From Zoroaster sp. YZ-2022 (Eukaryota; Echinodermata; Asteroidea; Forcipulatida; Zoroasteridae), in NCBI GenBank assembly GCA_029582265.1, contig CM055820.1:21613756-21677755 (forward strand): a stretch of 64,000 bases of DNA, given 5' to 3'. Shown here one piece after another: positions 23,801-33,370 of the stretch. Made by a program: the position numbers and the translations under genes. The notes beneath the pieces were generated by a model. It searched no databases and was not told where the DNA came from. It was given only the letters and a program-made list of their open reading frames with translations. The number at the start of each line of letters is the position of its first letter. Position 1 is the stretch's first letter.

Positions 23801-24881
23801 GTTAATACAATGTACCATTGGGAAGCCTTTTGTTTTTAACGTATTTTAATTGTTGATTCTCCTATTAGAGTGTACAGGTAAAAACACAAAGAGACGTCCA
23901 ACCAACATTGGCCCAGCTACTTACATGTAAATGTATCTGGTGCTTTAATATTGTGTTCCCATTTATGTTACAGGTGTCGGCACCTAGCACTGATCCAATC
24001 TCAGTGAGTCGGCATACCCACATTACGAAGCTGCCGCCCACACTGTTTAACTGGCTGTGTAACAAGCTCAATGCACCACCTGTAGGTAGGGATTGGCAGG
24101 GCTTGGCAGGTACGTACGTACAAGGATCTGACAAACTCTTCTTAATAGAAAACGTGTTGAAAGAATACGAAGAGAGCTTAATTTTGTTCTTCAATTTCCA
24201 GTATTTTTTCAGATTTTTTTTTTTTTGCATCAAACTAAATTTCAAACTAAATTTCAAGATTTTTCCCTCTATCAGGGGTGTGATTGGGCAGTTTTGAAAA
24301 ATCAACGTCAATTTTGCTAGGGGTATTGGGGCCGCTGTTCTGAGCATTTGCTTTGCTTTCCTTTATTGTTTAAATCTTTAAAATCCGGAGCATCACAACA
24401 TTGAGATTTGTAAAAATCGGGAAAAATCACAGCCCTGTTCTTTTTTACTGAACAAAATGGTTCAAACTTTGACAGCTTCACACTGACTTAAAATAGTGTA
24501 ATTTTAAGCCTGGAAGCGAGGCATGGGAGGGCCAGTGGGAGGGCCAGAAACGGAACACTTTAAATTGACCTCTGGCCTCACTGGACCCCCTTACAATGTC
24601 TAATCAAACTGACAAATATCAAATGAATCGCATTCTCTTTGCTTCAAATTATCTCGTCTTTGTTTTCATTCGTAGGTGTCCTCGGCTACAAAGTCTGCGA
24701 TGTGAAGTTGTTTGAGATCCAGAGACGGAGTGTCTACGACCCCTGTTGCTCCCTCCTGCTGGACTGGGGACGCAGTGCTCATGCCACACTGGAAACATTG
24801 GTCAAAAAACTCAATGATAAAGATATGCATAGAATGGATATACTAACAGACCTGCAGGAGAAATGGAACATAGTACAGTAA
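8187..24881 (+). CDS. Gene 1: PDZ / pseudo-Roc / COR / death-domain protein (7 exons)
   Basis: Joined exons 8187-8576, 14390-14515, 19180-20494, 20972-21560, 22491-22767, 23974-24109 and 24676-24881 give 3039 nt (1012 residues plus stop). All introns are GT-AG, phases 0,0,1,2,0,1. The start has an in-frame stop at 8154-8156, no Met between, and G at -3 and +4. Domains seen: Ser-rich 1-75; PDZ about 110-194 with loop SLGF at 121-124; basic/Ser linker to 250; Roc-like fold about 275-435; COR about 540-800; death domain about 915-1010 with RDWQGLAG and a LLLDWG core. The P-loop position reads SGSEAETLATSLL with no GK[ST], so GTP binding is doubtful. Roco proteins and death domains are known in intracellular signalling; a scaffold role is inference. 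No kinase, LRR or signal peptide is seen. The ortholog is not recognised. 5' UTR exons were not identified. Confidence 0.85.
8637..8691. repeat. 18-bp tandem repeat, three copies
   Basis: CCTACAATACAGGGATGC repeated three times, 60 bases inside intron 1. GATACAGGGATG at the exon 1 end resembles the unit, so it may derive from the splice-site region. Confidence 0.75.
9023..9380. mobile_element. GGCC-end MITE family copy 1
   Basis: Ends GGCCACAA(A)n and (T)nGCC with inner GGTTCCTGGTCTCTG and GACCAGAAACCAGAGAC inverted. Other copies are at 13520, 17033, 18494 and 38208. No transposase is present. Confidence 0.7.
9605..9913 (+). mobile_element. TTAA-flanked MITE, CCCTCCTAC 300-bp type, best copy
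   Basis: TTAA at 9601-9604, ends CCCTCCTACTA and TAGTAGGAGGG; the right flank reads TTCAA, a decayed TTAA. Interior has GTCAAAATGTTGA, TGTCAAACCTTACGTGTAGT and CCTGTGTGCACATTTGGGTC. Confidence 0.75.
9914..10224. other. Intron 1 DNA, no feature recognised
   Basis: AT-rich. Short direct repeats of TCAAGATAT around 10155-10185 only. Confidence 0.4.
10229..10800 (+). mobile_element. TTAA-flanked MITE with 44-bp minisatellite, copy A
   Basis: TTAA at 10225-10228 and 10801-10804; ends CCCTAACTCCC and GGGAAGGTTAGGG. Six or so tandem 44-bp units (CCTAGGCCCATTTGCTTACA core) occupy 10229-10495, followed by a unique body with GCATGCATGGAGCAATAAAC. Members: 22101, 39242, 56287 and 57237. Confidence 0.85.
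10805..12634. other. Intron 1 DNA, no gene recognised
   Basis: AT-rich. GATTTTTCACA / CTCAGAAT-like strings recur near 11600-11660 and 12470-12550, possibly an old diverged inverted or tandem element. Palindromic ACATGTAC runs near 11510-11550 and 12113-12125. Confidence 0.4.
12643..13294. mobile_element. hAT-like element, 652 bp, 8-bp target duplication
   Basis: Ends TAGGGGTGGACGATATC and ATTGTCACCCCTA, flanked by CCTTAGTG at 12635-12642 and 13295-13302. Subterminal ATATCG motifs recur. An 8-bp duplication and TAGGGG ends fit the hAT superfamily. The interior has no recognisable transposase domain. Confidence 0.8.
13520..13799. mobile_element. GGCC-end MITE family copy 2
   Basis: GGCCAACAAAAAAAAGTCTC at the left and GACCAGAAACAGGAGAC plus GGGGGGGCC at the right. 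Internal TTGCAGCCAAAATTGCTGG is shared with copies at 18494 and 38208. Confidence 0.72.
13871..14229. repeat. GAAGTGTGC-end repeat, copy 1
   Basis: Inverted ends GAAGTGTGC and GCACACTT; inside AGTACTCCAAGAACAAT and CAGACTGACGC. A second copy is at 25734-26109, after gene 1. Confidence 0.6.
14390..14515 (+). CDS. Gene 1 exon 2: PDZ core
   Basis: Encodes residues 131-172. Acceptor TATATACAG, donor CACCG|GTATGT, phase 0 on both sides. The motif LNVGDCILSANGQPM is the usual PDZ GD.I..NG turn, which supports the exon although it is only 42 codons long and has a 5.8-kb intron before it and a 4.7-kb intron after it. Confidence 0.85.
14543..14810. mobile_element. Diverged CCCTAACC MITE (TTAA family relative)
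   Basis: Starts CCCTAACCTCCTACATG and ends GGTGGTTAGG before TTAA; left TTAA is altered (TTAATAA). AATCCTCCAAAATCC and GGATTTTGGAGGAT form an inner inverted pair. No 44-bp unit. Confidence 0.5.
15629..16245. repeat. Pyrimidine-rich imperfect minisatellite
   Basis: Repeats of CATCCCCTCCCCTCTCCC, CAACCCTGTCTCTATTGTA and CCCCACCCACCATG at irregular 80-110 bp spacing in intron 2. Open frames across it are Pro/Ser low complexity and not considered coding. Confidence 0.65.
16268..16370. repeat. 22-bp tandem repeat
   Basis: TGTGGATTCTAAACTGTATT units, four to five copies, with one-base variants, directly after the pyrimidine-rich block. Confidence 0.75.
16521..16814 (+). mobile_element. CCCTCCTAC MITE, 300-bp type
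   Basis: Start CCCCTCCTACTACTACAGGG, end CATAGGAGGG before TTAA at 16815-16818; left flank is TATAA. Interior as in the 9605 copy. Confidence 0.7.
17033..17204. mobile_element. GGCC-end MITE family copy 3 (short)
   Basis: GGCCAAAAAACAATGTCTCC and CGGAAACTTTTTTTTTGGCC ends; only 172 bp, so internally deleted relative to copies of about 355 bp. Confidence 0.7.
17534..17999. mobile_element. Foldback element with a nested CCCTAACC repeat
   Basis: Arms ATTCACCAGTAACAAGC and GCTTGTTACTGGTGAAT, continued by AAGTGGGCCGGTGAT / ATCACCAGCCCACTT. Between them, about 17647-17815, lies a degenerate CCCTAACCACCCC..GGGGGTTAGGG element, apparently inserted later. Confidence 0.65.
18187..18462 (-). mobile_element. 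CCCTCCTAC MITE, 300-bp type, reverse copy
   Basis: Begins AACCCTCCTACTATAGCTGC and shares the interior in reverse; far end is decayed (CTTGTAGTCAGG). Confidence 0.65.
18494..18861. mobile_element. GGCC-end MITE family copy 4
   Basis: GGCC plus A run, TTTCTGGTCATAGGTCGGC on the left; AGACCAGAAACCGG and T run with GCC on the right. Contains CCTCACAAATCAGGCAAACG as in copy 5 (inverted). Confidence 0.7.
19180..20494 (+). CDS. Gene 1 exon 3: PDZ end, Roc-like domain, COR start
   Basis: Encodes residues 173-610. The acceptor follows a T-rich tract; donor TGCAG|GTGTGT, phase 1. It completes the PDZ (VDLIIQGP). After a basic linker comes a beta-strand and loop at the place of a Roc G1 motif, but without GK[ST]. 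SIFIVQF and PIYLVMTVEDD look like the later core strands. The end, EEELGRLLRFLHNSGEI, is a strong COR signature (eel..lL.fLh..G). Confidence 0.87.
20788..20874 (+). mobile_element. SINE 3' fragment
   Basis: TAATGCGCCTTG, GGTGGATACGTGCGCTATAT and an (ATTATC)n tail match the 3' end of the SINE at 5452-5789. The head is missing. In intron 3. Confidence 0.7.
20972..21560 (+). CDS. Gene 1 exon 4: COR domain
   Basis: Encodes residues 611-806. Acceptor CTTCTCAACAG, donor GCAAG|GTATGT, phase 2. NNVLLDRQHLITATKRL matches the COR V.ld.qwL segment, TYMVPYFLPC the vPy.Lp motif, and IPDGFFMLGLAQLKRKAF the following COR-B motif. Confidence 0.87.
22101..22391 (+). mobile_element. TTAA-flanked MITE with 44-bp unit, copy B (single unit)
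   Basis: TTAA at 22097-22100 and 22392-22395; ends CCCTAACTCCCTAGG and GGGAAGGTTAGGG. Only one partial 44-bp unit, so it is close to a minimal element. In intron 4. Confidence 0.85.
22491..22767 (+). CDS. Gene 1 exon 5: linker after COR
   Basis: Encodes residues 807-899, phase 2 in and 0 out (donor TTCAG|GTAGGC). Two in-frame acceptors, CATAG at 22490 and TGCAG at 22496, are six bases apart; either gives an open product (RCSVTYQ or SVTYQ). No named domain was recognised. Confidence 0.8.
22887..23152. mobile_element. TA-flanked MITE, AACAATTTAGGGAACAC family, copy 1
   Basis: Inverted ends TACTACTCAAAACAATTTAG and CTAAATTGTTTTGAGTAGTA extending through GGGAACAC(T/C)GG. The copy at 61343-61606 differs at only a few positions and a 2-bp indel. 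Confidence 0.82.
23515..23650 (+). repeat. GATCAGAGCA..GATCAAAACG repeat
   Basis: GACGATCAGAGCACACTGAT, CTTTTCAGAACTAATTACTA and CACATGGTGTCACTGCAATT; same family as 33155-33360. Confidence 0.65.
23974..24109 (+). CDS. Gene 1 exon 6: first half of death domain
   Basis: Encodes residues 900-944 and one base of 945. Acceptor ATGTTACAG, donor GGCAG|GTACGT. An earlier GT at 24085 also has a donor-like context (GTAG|GTAGG), but using it would remove the DWQGLAG motif that continues into LGYK of the next exon, so the longer exon is preferred. Confidence 0.8.
24676..24881 (+). CDS. Gene 1 exon 7: second half of death domain and stop
   Basis: Residues 945-1012 and TAA. Acceptor TTCGTAG, phase 1. 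GVLGYKVCDVKLFEIQ, the LLLDWG core and TLETLVKKLNDKDMHRMDI follow the helix order of death domains. The protein ends EKWNIVQ, directly after the domain. Confidence 0.85.
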
Positions 24882-25733
24882 GAGTTTCCTTTAGGAAAGA
24901 CCTAGAAAGATTTCCATGTGGGAAAGTTTCCAATTTGCTGATACAACCATGCAGAGAAAAGAAATACTGACAGACTTCAGGGAGAAATGAATCCTACATG
25001 TACTTCAGTGAGAGTTTCCTTGTGGAAAAACATGGAAAGGTTTCCTTATGGAAAAACATGGAAAATTTTCATTATGGAAAAACATGGAAAAGTTTCCTTA
25101 TGGAAAAACAGGGACCAGTTTTCTAGATCTGAAAAACTTGAAAAGATTTCTTGATCTGAAAAAGCTGTAAGGTGTTTCTAGATATATGAAAACCTGGATA
25201 GGACTGTATCGCAGGCGATAAACAGTGCCTTATGAAATCAAACAAATGACCAATTCGTGGATAAGATGTTAGTCTGTTGCATAAACTGTTGAGGGGATTT
25301 TGACGAGGTACTTAATATTTTGTACAAACATGTTTTTCATAAAGTTAATTCTGTGTGCCTTTTTTCGTGTTCATGTACATCAAATCTGATCAGAATAGTT
25401 TAAAGATATAGTCTTTTTTTTTATTGACAAATATACTTTATTTTTATGGAAATGTATAAAGTGCATGTTTATATTTTAAAGTTTTGTGTAAGCTAATGAA
25501 TTTCAGTAGGACTGAATTTATGTCTGAATGTATTTCAGGTACCTAGTTGGACATACAGTAGTTTGTTCAACATTTTGCAGGTTTTAATCTTGTCATTAAA
25601 CCCCCTCCCCCACCCCCACCCCCACCCCCAATATTAAGGGTTCCATCAACATATCAGCAGAAGGTGTTTGTTATGAAGGAGAACATTCACTGAGACGGCT
25701 GTGAATCAGTATGACCAGGATTCTATTACCTAC
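24882..25733. other. DNA after gene 1 with a 26-bp repeat
   Basis: Presumably includes the 3' UTR. About four units of TTTCCTTATGGAAAAACATG type lie at 25015-25105, and a (CCCCCA)n run at 25602-25630. No AATAAA was clearly identified. Confidence 0.5.
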
Positions 25734-26109
25734 ATGAAGTGTGCTAGTCGTGTACTAACCTATCCATGGTACAGTACTCCAAGAACAATCGCTTTAGGCC
25801 ATTCGTGACGCATTGTTCCACAGACTGACGCGCAAGGTCTCAAAAAGAAGCAGTGCAGTCTGGGAGACTAACCCGGCGTGTGAGAGAAATGTACCTTTAT
25901 CTCTCGCATGCACCTTGAGGTGCATCACATTCTCTCTACAGCTGATGGATTGCCCACATCTAGTTTAAAATTACGTTTCGGTCTCGGAACTAGCTTCCTT
26001 TACGGAAGGCCGGGCAGGGTAGCAAAACCAGTAACCACGCTGGTTGTGCATGCGCGCATTTGGAGTACAATGCCTTGGTATGGATTACAGCAGGCTGGCA
26101 CACTTCATG
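25734..26109. repeat. CATGAAGTGTGC-end repeat, copy 2
   Basis: Ends CATGAAGTGTGC and GCACACTTCATG are exact inverted copies. Interior shares AGTACTCCAAGAACAAT, GCAGTCTGGGAGACT and TGGAGTACAATGCC with 13871-14229. Confidence 0.7.
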
Positions 26110-26836
26110 TATGTAACAGACTTCTGGTATGACGTCATGTATACAGGATTGAAATGCCAATACACCCACCCAGTTAGTCACTTTAAAATAGGCCACAAAC
26201 AATGCATTTACTCACATGATGGCTTGTAAATTTCCTTCCTCATCCAAATCACATTTATAACTTAGATATACAGGAATCATGTTGTTATGGTTATTGTATT
26301 TAAAAACATTTACTTTGCTTGTATATGTACATGTATGCTGGCAAACGGCCAATTTCTCACACATACATTGGTTTTAGGGTTTGAGCATCTGTGATATAAT
26401 TAGACTATGTTCAATTGTTTTATTTGATTGCTCTGTGAAATCCAGAAAACTACATACAAATTTCCTAACCTACATTTACGAAGCAAAATAGTAGTTATTG
26501 GCCTTACATTTCGAACCTAGCAGGTTTTTTCTCAAAGGCAAAATGAGACAATACAAACATACATACATGCACGCAAGAGTGAGCAGAAGTTAGTCAGGTG
26601 TGAAATGAACCCAAAGTTTACAACCTTTGATTTGTGTGTCCTGCAAAAAAAATTCCTTGACCAGTCGCGGTGCTGGGTAAATCCTGAGTAAATTCTTCCA
26701 TCTGACATGCTGTTATTTGTGAGAAAATGTGAAATATATAACAAATTTGAAATGGATTACAGCTGCGATCCATTTTCCACATTAGGATGCATCCACAAAC
26801 AATCTTGAATGCATTTTCACTATTTTCTTAGGGCGT
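26110..26836. other. Intergenic DNA with an ACCTGCTAG-type repeat fragment
   Basis: At about 26480-26530, TTGGCCTTACATTTCGAACC and CTAGCAGGTTTTTTCTC are related in reverse to AACCTGCTAGAGGATTGAAA near 33838-33880. No gene. Confidence 0.45.
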
Positions 26837-27232
26837 AGGGCCAGAGTCATGGTACACCAAGCCTTTTGAGAAGCCCAGCCAAGCCTTTGAGAAGCCCCGG
26901 CCAGGCACTGGCAACCTGGCCTACTAACTTGTCTTTTGTGGGTCCTAATCCTGTAACGGTACAGTACCTGAAAATTAACCTAACCTGGTTTTCTGGAGAG
27001 CCTAGTCCAGCCCAGCCAAGCAGAGCTCCTTATAATGACTGTAGTTGTGAACAAAAGATCGCTGAGGTGTCAGTCAAGTCTGTGTTAACAGTCAGAGCTA
27101 TTTGAGATCTTTTCATTAGTAAAGGGTCCCTTGTGCTCAGCTAGGGGATTATGTAGGCCAGGGCAAAGCCTGGGCAAAGCCTGGGCTTGTCCTGGCTTCT
27201 CAAAGGCTTGACTGTACCATGACTTTGGCCCT
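26837..27232. mobile_element. GGGCC-end MITE pair, copy 1
   Basis: Inverted ends AGGGCCAGAGTCATGGTACA and GTACCATGACTTTGGCCCT, followed by CAAGCCTTTTGAGAAGCC / GGCTTCTCAAAGGCTTG. Copy 2 is at 45975-46300. Confidence 0.75.
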
Positions 27233-27399
27233 CATTCCAAATATAAAACAAAGCAAAAATTCAACAACAAGCTGAAAATTTAATGTTTGATTCTTTACAT
27301 TTCTGAATTCTTATAAAGTATGGATACATTTACAGACATTTTACCATTTTGGTGTACAATATTCCTTTACTGCCATGTGAGAAAGCCTTTTTAATCATG

Positions 27400-28036
<637 letters not shown>

Positions 28037-28660
28037 TAAGGTCTACATGTACATCATCTCTACAGTTCATGTACATGTATAGCCCAGGGTGGACTTTCAC
28101 CTTTGTTCACTCTGTGCACATTGTAGCTCTCTAGCAGTGAATTTGCACACAGTGTCTTGATGATAGCCACTTTGGCATCAAGTGAGCATTGTGCGTATAC
28201 TTTATTGTGCATATCTTAGTACTACACATGCGTGTACTTCTCCAAGTCAATGATCACTGGAGATAGTCCAAACGTACGCACATCACCTGCCAAATACTCC
28301 AAACACAACACACTATCGCTTCCCTATCGATGATCTAACAATAAGCTGCCATCAACAGCACATTACATGGTGTGAATAGAGAGACAGAATCCCTATTTGG
28401 GCTAGTACATGTACAGTGTGTAGTACATACATAAATGTAAATTCAATATTAACCACATTTACATATGTTTTACATCATATGGTTTCCTTGTGATTGTCAT
28501 TTGTACTTGGTCAACTTTTTATCCTTTAAATATATCCACATATTATCCACTTACTTAATGTGTTTGTTTACAATGTTCGTGTGGAAATGTTAAAGATATG
28601 TCACCCATGATTGAGTCGATTTGATGGTAACAGATTTAAGGGAAGACCCAGTGAAGTCCC
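28037..28660. other. Intergenic DNA, nothing recognised
   Basis: AT-rich single-copy-looking DNA with a few ACATGTAC palindromes. Confidence 0.4.
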
Positions 28661-29425
28661 CATGATTCTCCCTGAACCACACTCGCACTTAGCGATAGTT
28701 GAGAAACAGAGATGCCCGATATTGGTTCTCCCCTGAACCATAATCTCACTTAGTGATAGTTGAGAAACAGATATGCCTGATATTGGTTCTCCCCTGAACC
28801 ATAATCTCACTTAGTGATAGTTGAGAAACAGAGTTGCCTGATATTGGTTCTCCCTGAACCATAATCTCACTTAGTGATAGTTGAGAAACAGAGTTGCCTG
28901 ATATTGGTTCTCCCTGAACCAAAATCTCACTTAGTGATAGTTGAGAAACAGATATGCCTGATATTGGTTCTCCCCTGAACCATAATCTCACTTAGCCACA
29001 GTTGAGAAACAGAGATGCCTGATATTGGTTCTCCCTGAACCATAATCTCACTTAGTGATAGTTGAGAAACAGATATGCCTGATATTGGTTCTCCCCTGAA
29101 CCATAATCTCACTTAGCCACAGTTGAGAAACAGAGATGCCTGATATTGGTTCTCCCTGAACCATAATCTCACTTAGTGATAGTTGAGAAACAGAGTTGCC
29201 TGATATTGGTTCTCCCTGAACCATAATCTCACTTAGTGATAGTTGAGAAACAGAGTTGCCTGATATTGGTTCTCCCTGAACCATAATCTCACTTAGTGAT
29301 AGTTGAGAAACAGAGTTGCCTGATATTGGTTCTCCCTGAACCATAATCTCACTTAGTGATAGTTGAGATATGAGTTGTATGATAAGGTTCTTCTCAGAAC
29401 CCGTTACCTCACTTAGAGATAGTTG
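28661..29425. repeat. 60-bp minisatellite, about 12 units
   Basis: Units contain CTCACTTAGTGATAGTTGAG, AAACAGAGTTGCCTGATATT and GGTTCTCCCTGAACC. Because 60 is divisible by three, long open frames arise; they break where CCC/CC variants shift the frame. Not coding. Confidence 0.85.
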
Positions 29426-29433
29426 AGATAAAC

Positions 29434-29490
29434 ACATGGTGTTACCATGGTGTTACCATGGTGTTACCATGGTGTTACCATGGTGTTACC
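29434..29490. repeat. 11-bp tandem repeat
   Basis: ATGGTGTTACC repeated five times in a row. The unit occurs singly in the CACATGGTGTCACC foldback family. Confidence 0.8.
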
Positions 29491-29561
29491 ACAAACCAAA
29501 ATGATATCAATACTCCACCATGCAAAACCTTAAATTTTTATAGTAGATTTAAATATTAAAT

Positions 29562-30898
29562 TTGTATTTTTCTGGGGTTAAGGAAATAAGCTTCCATTTG
29601 AACTCTAGGAGACAAAAACATACATTGATATTCACAACAAAATGTCTCTTTGGTCTAATTGATTGCCACACAATTAAATTCAACACAGTAGTCAATACTC
29701 GACACCAGGACACCCTTACTTTTCACCATCATTATGCAAGAACCCTAGCTCTCAAGAACACTCCTTGCCATTCATTCCCTCGCATATGGAGTAGTCTGCC
29801 TTCACACATCAAGAACTCTATGATATTGGACTCATTTAAATGTTTTAACAACAGTTTATTAGATCATTTTCACGATACATGTAGTTAATTTTATTTTGTT
29901 TATTGATCTATTATTGACTGATTGGCATATTTGAACCTATATTGTTCATTTTTTCCTAATTTTCCTTATTGACTGGACTATTTTTGTTTATTTTATTTAT
30001 TTAAGTAATTATTTATTCTTGTTGCTCTTGTTTATACTTTTTCTGGAAGTTCAATTTATTTATTAGCCTCTTTTATATGGTGACTGAGTCTGTTGAACTT
30101 GAGACATCTCTTGTTATCCCTCACCAACTTGCCTTATAGTTTTTAAGTTTTTAAATTTGTTTTCATTATAGAAATAATTGTTATTAATATTTATATCTAT
30201 TCTTGAAAATATATATATATTAATTGTTTTATGTCCTATTTCAAGCTTGGATAGACAGGCTTTTGAGCCACAGTGTTTGAGTACACTTTTGTCTATCCTG
30301 GCCAGCTTAGAATGGGTTGCCTTTGTTTGTCCTTGTCCTTATTCCTTTCTCCCCTTCCACCCATCCCTACCCAATACCTACCCTATCCCCATTCCTCTCT
30401 CCCCTTCCATCCATCCCTACCCAACACCTACCATATCCCCATTCCTCTCTCCCCTTCCATCCATCCCTACCCTATCCCCATTCCTCTCTCCCCTTCCATC
30501 CATCCCTCCCCTTCCATCCATCCCTCCCCTTCCATCCATCCCTACCCTTCCATCCATCCCTACCCAATACCTACCCATCCCCATTCCTCTCTCCCCTTCC
30601 ATCCATCCCTACCCAATACCTACCCTATCCCCATTCCTCTCTCCGCTTCCATCCATCCCTACCCAATACCTACCCTATCCTCATTCCTCTCTCCCCTTCC
30701 ATCCCCATCCAATCCATCACCATCCCCCTGCATCATAAGTCATTCCAACTTGTTTCCATTACATTCATGTACTTGTACTTGTACTTGTACTTGTATTATT
30801 AATGTGTTACATTACGTTTAATTTTTATTCATGGAAAGTGTTTGTATGTATGTTGTTTGTACTTTGATGTATGGCCGAATAAATAATAATAATAATAA
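29562..30898 (+). mobile_element. 5'-truncated LINE: reverse transcriptase C-terminal end, 3' UTR and (AAT)n tail
   Basis: The frame 29562-29888 ends with SFPRIWSSLPSHIKNSMILD then SFKCFNNSLLDHF, the usual C-terminal signature of LINE ORF2 (R..lWN.LP..i....l..Fk..l...L). An AT-rich 3' UTR follows and ends TGGCCGAATAAATAATAATA. A CCATCCATCCCTACCC-type minisatellite lies inside. The 5' side abuts the 60-bp array, so no catalytic region is present. Confidence 0.72.
30340..30715. repeat. CT-rich minisatellite inside the LINE 3' UTR
   Basis: About seven units with CCCCTTCCATCCATCCCTAC, CCAATACCTACC and CCCCATTCCTCTCT, period near 51 bp with an inner 18-bp sub-array at about 30490-30545. All forward frames read Pro/Ser/Leu repeats. 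Confidence 0.82.
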
Positions 30899-32939
30899 TT
30901 TGAGACATTGAATGAAAAAAATACGTCAAGGATTAGTACCAGTAAAATTACAACTCAAATGAATGAAATGATGGCGCACTGTTGTAATCCTCAGCTTGCA
31001 CAAGGGCATGTGTAGTCTTCCGGTTGGCCAGGGCAGTTTCCGACATCCGAGTTTCATTCTTTTGTTTGTTTAATAACGATTTTATTCATCAAAATTCGTT
31101 CGCCTTTTAAATTCTACTTTTTGGGTCTCTTAAGCCAAACATGGGTAATATATCTTTACTGTACACTCTGCATGTATATTCCAGTTTTAAGTATACAAAT
31201 GTTTGAAATTTGCATGAAATAAAATCATTTAATGAACTGAACATGTAACATACTGTCCAATGTTTTCAGCATGATTGTATCTTGAACAAGATGAATTCTC
31301 CTGAAGACGATCAGAGCATATTGATCGAAATATCGAGTTGTGACCAACTGGTGTTTTTTTCCAGAACCATTTACATGTACTACTTGAAAAATAATTATGT
31401 ACATGGTGTCACCACAGTCTTTACTTTACCGTATTTGTTAATGGTTTTTTTGGTGAGTTGTACACCCACAACCTATTTTTGTATTTCTGAGAAAATTTTG
31501 TCAATTTAACTACTCATCAGGTAATTTGATTTGTGATAGAACTTTTGTAAATGAACTGTTCTCAGCCTAGAGGGAGATAAGTGAATGAGAATGGAACATG
31601 ACACATTCTTTCCTTTGGGGGAACAAGATAATAACAACAAAACACAATTTGTTTATGAAAACTTTTAAAGGTACTCTCAAACATACTTAGTGCAAAGTTG
31701 ATGATGGTATCAACAATCTACCCTTGAAAATAATGTTGTCTGAGGTGCCATCATTTTTTTTTTAAACTGAAATAATTTATTGTTTGAATTTAGGAAATAG
31801 TACTTTCCTAAATTCCATGTTAGAATTAAATCAAAATCACAATTTTGTTGTGAACTTCTCAAAGTAATAAATGTGTATATCGTCCATGTACGTAATTCGC
31901 CGCACTCGTGAAATGATGCACTTACCTTTGGCTTAGCATTTCTCGGAAAACTTACAAAACTATGGCGTATTACTGATTGCATAAAGTTATCTAAGTCATA
32001 CTTGTTACAAAAATAAAAATCATAGTGAAATTGTATGATTTACTGGAAAGTTAGTGCTTGTGAAAGTGGAAAAAGTTGTTTAACCACTGATTTTACTAGA
32101 TACAAATAGTAAGGGATTTACATGACCTCAATCTTTTTTCACGAACTTCTGTGATTTTATTTTTCTGTGCCATCAACAAGCTATTGTCTGTGGAAACCAA
32201 AAGATATGAATGCTTTGCATTTGCAATGATTTTTTAAAGAAATACTGATCCTCAAAATGGACACATTCCTTATCCCTAACTCCCTAGACAACAAAGGCAG
32301 TTGGAGGATTTTGAAGGATTTTTATTGTTCACTAACAATGCTTAGGGAGTTAGGGTTAAAGAAGAAGCGAACGAAGACTACTTAATTTGTTGGTGTTTAT
32401 TTCATTGGTAGTGGGAAAATTATTGAGAAAATGAAATATTAATATCATGGTTATGAAAAGAAATCTTTTATTTGACAAAATATTAACAGAATATTTACAC
32501 ATTTCAAAGCTTTAAAGTACTTTTTGCAAACATTTTAACCACCTTCCATTTTATTGGTCTTTCAAGAATATTGATTAAAAGTTTTGAGAGCTTTTCCAAA
32601 TTATACTATTTTATTTTAAAAATCTAAAACAATATTTTTTTCAATATTAAAAACAATTTTACAACCATCTGGAATAAGATGAAACATGATTCAACTGTTT
32701 TTCTTCTTGGGTACATTTTCTGTGCCCCCATCAACTTTAACAGTTTGGGGGTGATGAGTCATTATACCAACATCAATTTTTTGATGACTACAATTCTGTG
32801 CATCTCAAAAAACGGCGCTCAAGACATCCCTACGATTTTAGGGGGGGCTACAGCCCCCTTAGCCCACCCCCCCCCCCCCTGGATCCACCAATGGTCACAA
32901 TACTGCCCCTTTAAGCTCAGTCTATTTTGTTTCTTCTAA
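30899..32939. other. AT-rich intergenic DNA
   Basis: Holds a GATCAGAGCATATTGATCG repeat copy at about 31290-31440 and a short CCCTAACTCCC..GGGAGTTAGGG element at 32277-32355 (right side TTAA at 32356-32359, left side TTAT). A C homopolymer run lies at 32868-32880. No gene supported. Confidence 0.45.
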
Positions 32940-32941
32940 GT

Positions 32942-33370
32942 AAAGACTGTTTGCAATGACACCATGTGAAATTCTCTTTTGAGTAGTAATTAGTTCTGAA
33001 AAGGACTGGTTGGTACAACTCAACATTTTGATCAGTATGCTCTGATCGTCTTCAGGAAAATCGTTTCTCCTGAAGACAATTGGAGCATACTGATCAAAAC
33101 GTTGAGTTGTACCAACCAGTTCTTTTCAGAACTAATTACTACTCAAAAGTCCGGCATTCTCCTGATGACGATCAGAGCATACTGATCGAAACGTCGAGTT
33201 GTACCTCCAGTTCTTTTCAGAACTAATTACTACTCAATTGAGATTCCACATGGTGTCACTGCAATTAGTCTTACTTATCATCCTCACCATGCAAAGCTAC
33301 AAGTTTTACCTACTCAAAAGAGGAGTCTTTACTTATCCTTTTCAATATGCAAAGCTACAAATCTTACTTT
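32942..33370. repeat. Two units of the GATCAGAGCATACTGATC family, one a foldback
   Basis: 32942-33150 folds on itself: GTAGTAATTAGTTCTGAAAA and its complement surround GATCAGTATGCTCTGATCGT and its complement, meeting near 33060. A second, forward unit follows at 33155-33290 and a part-unit to 33370. Confidence 0.72.

Noticed and set aside
28601..29437. Series of - strand frames with SQLSLSEIMVQGEPISG repeats
   Set aside because: 60-bp array with period divisible by three. Frames break at indels between units and show no domain.
30178..30821. Pro/Ser/Leu-rich open frames
   Set aside because: Translation of a CT-rich minisatellite within a LINE 3' UTR; all frames are equally open.
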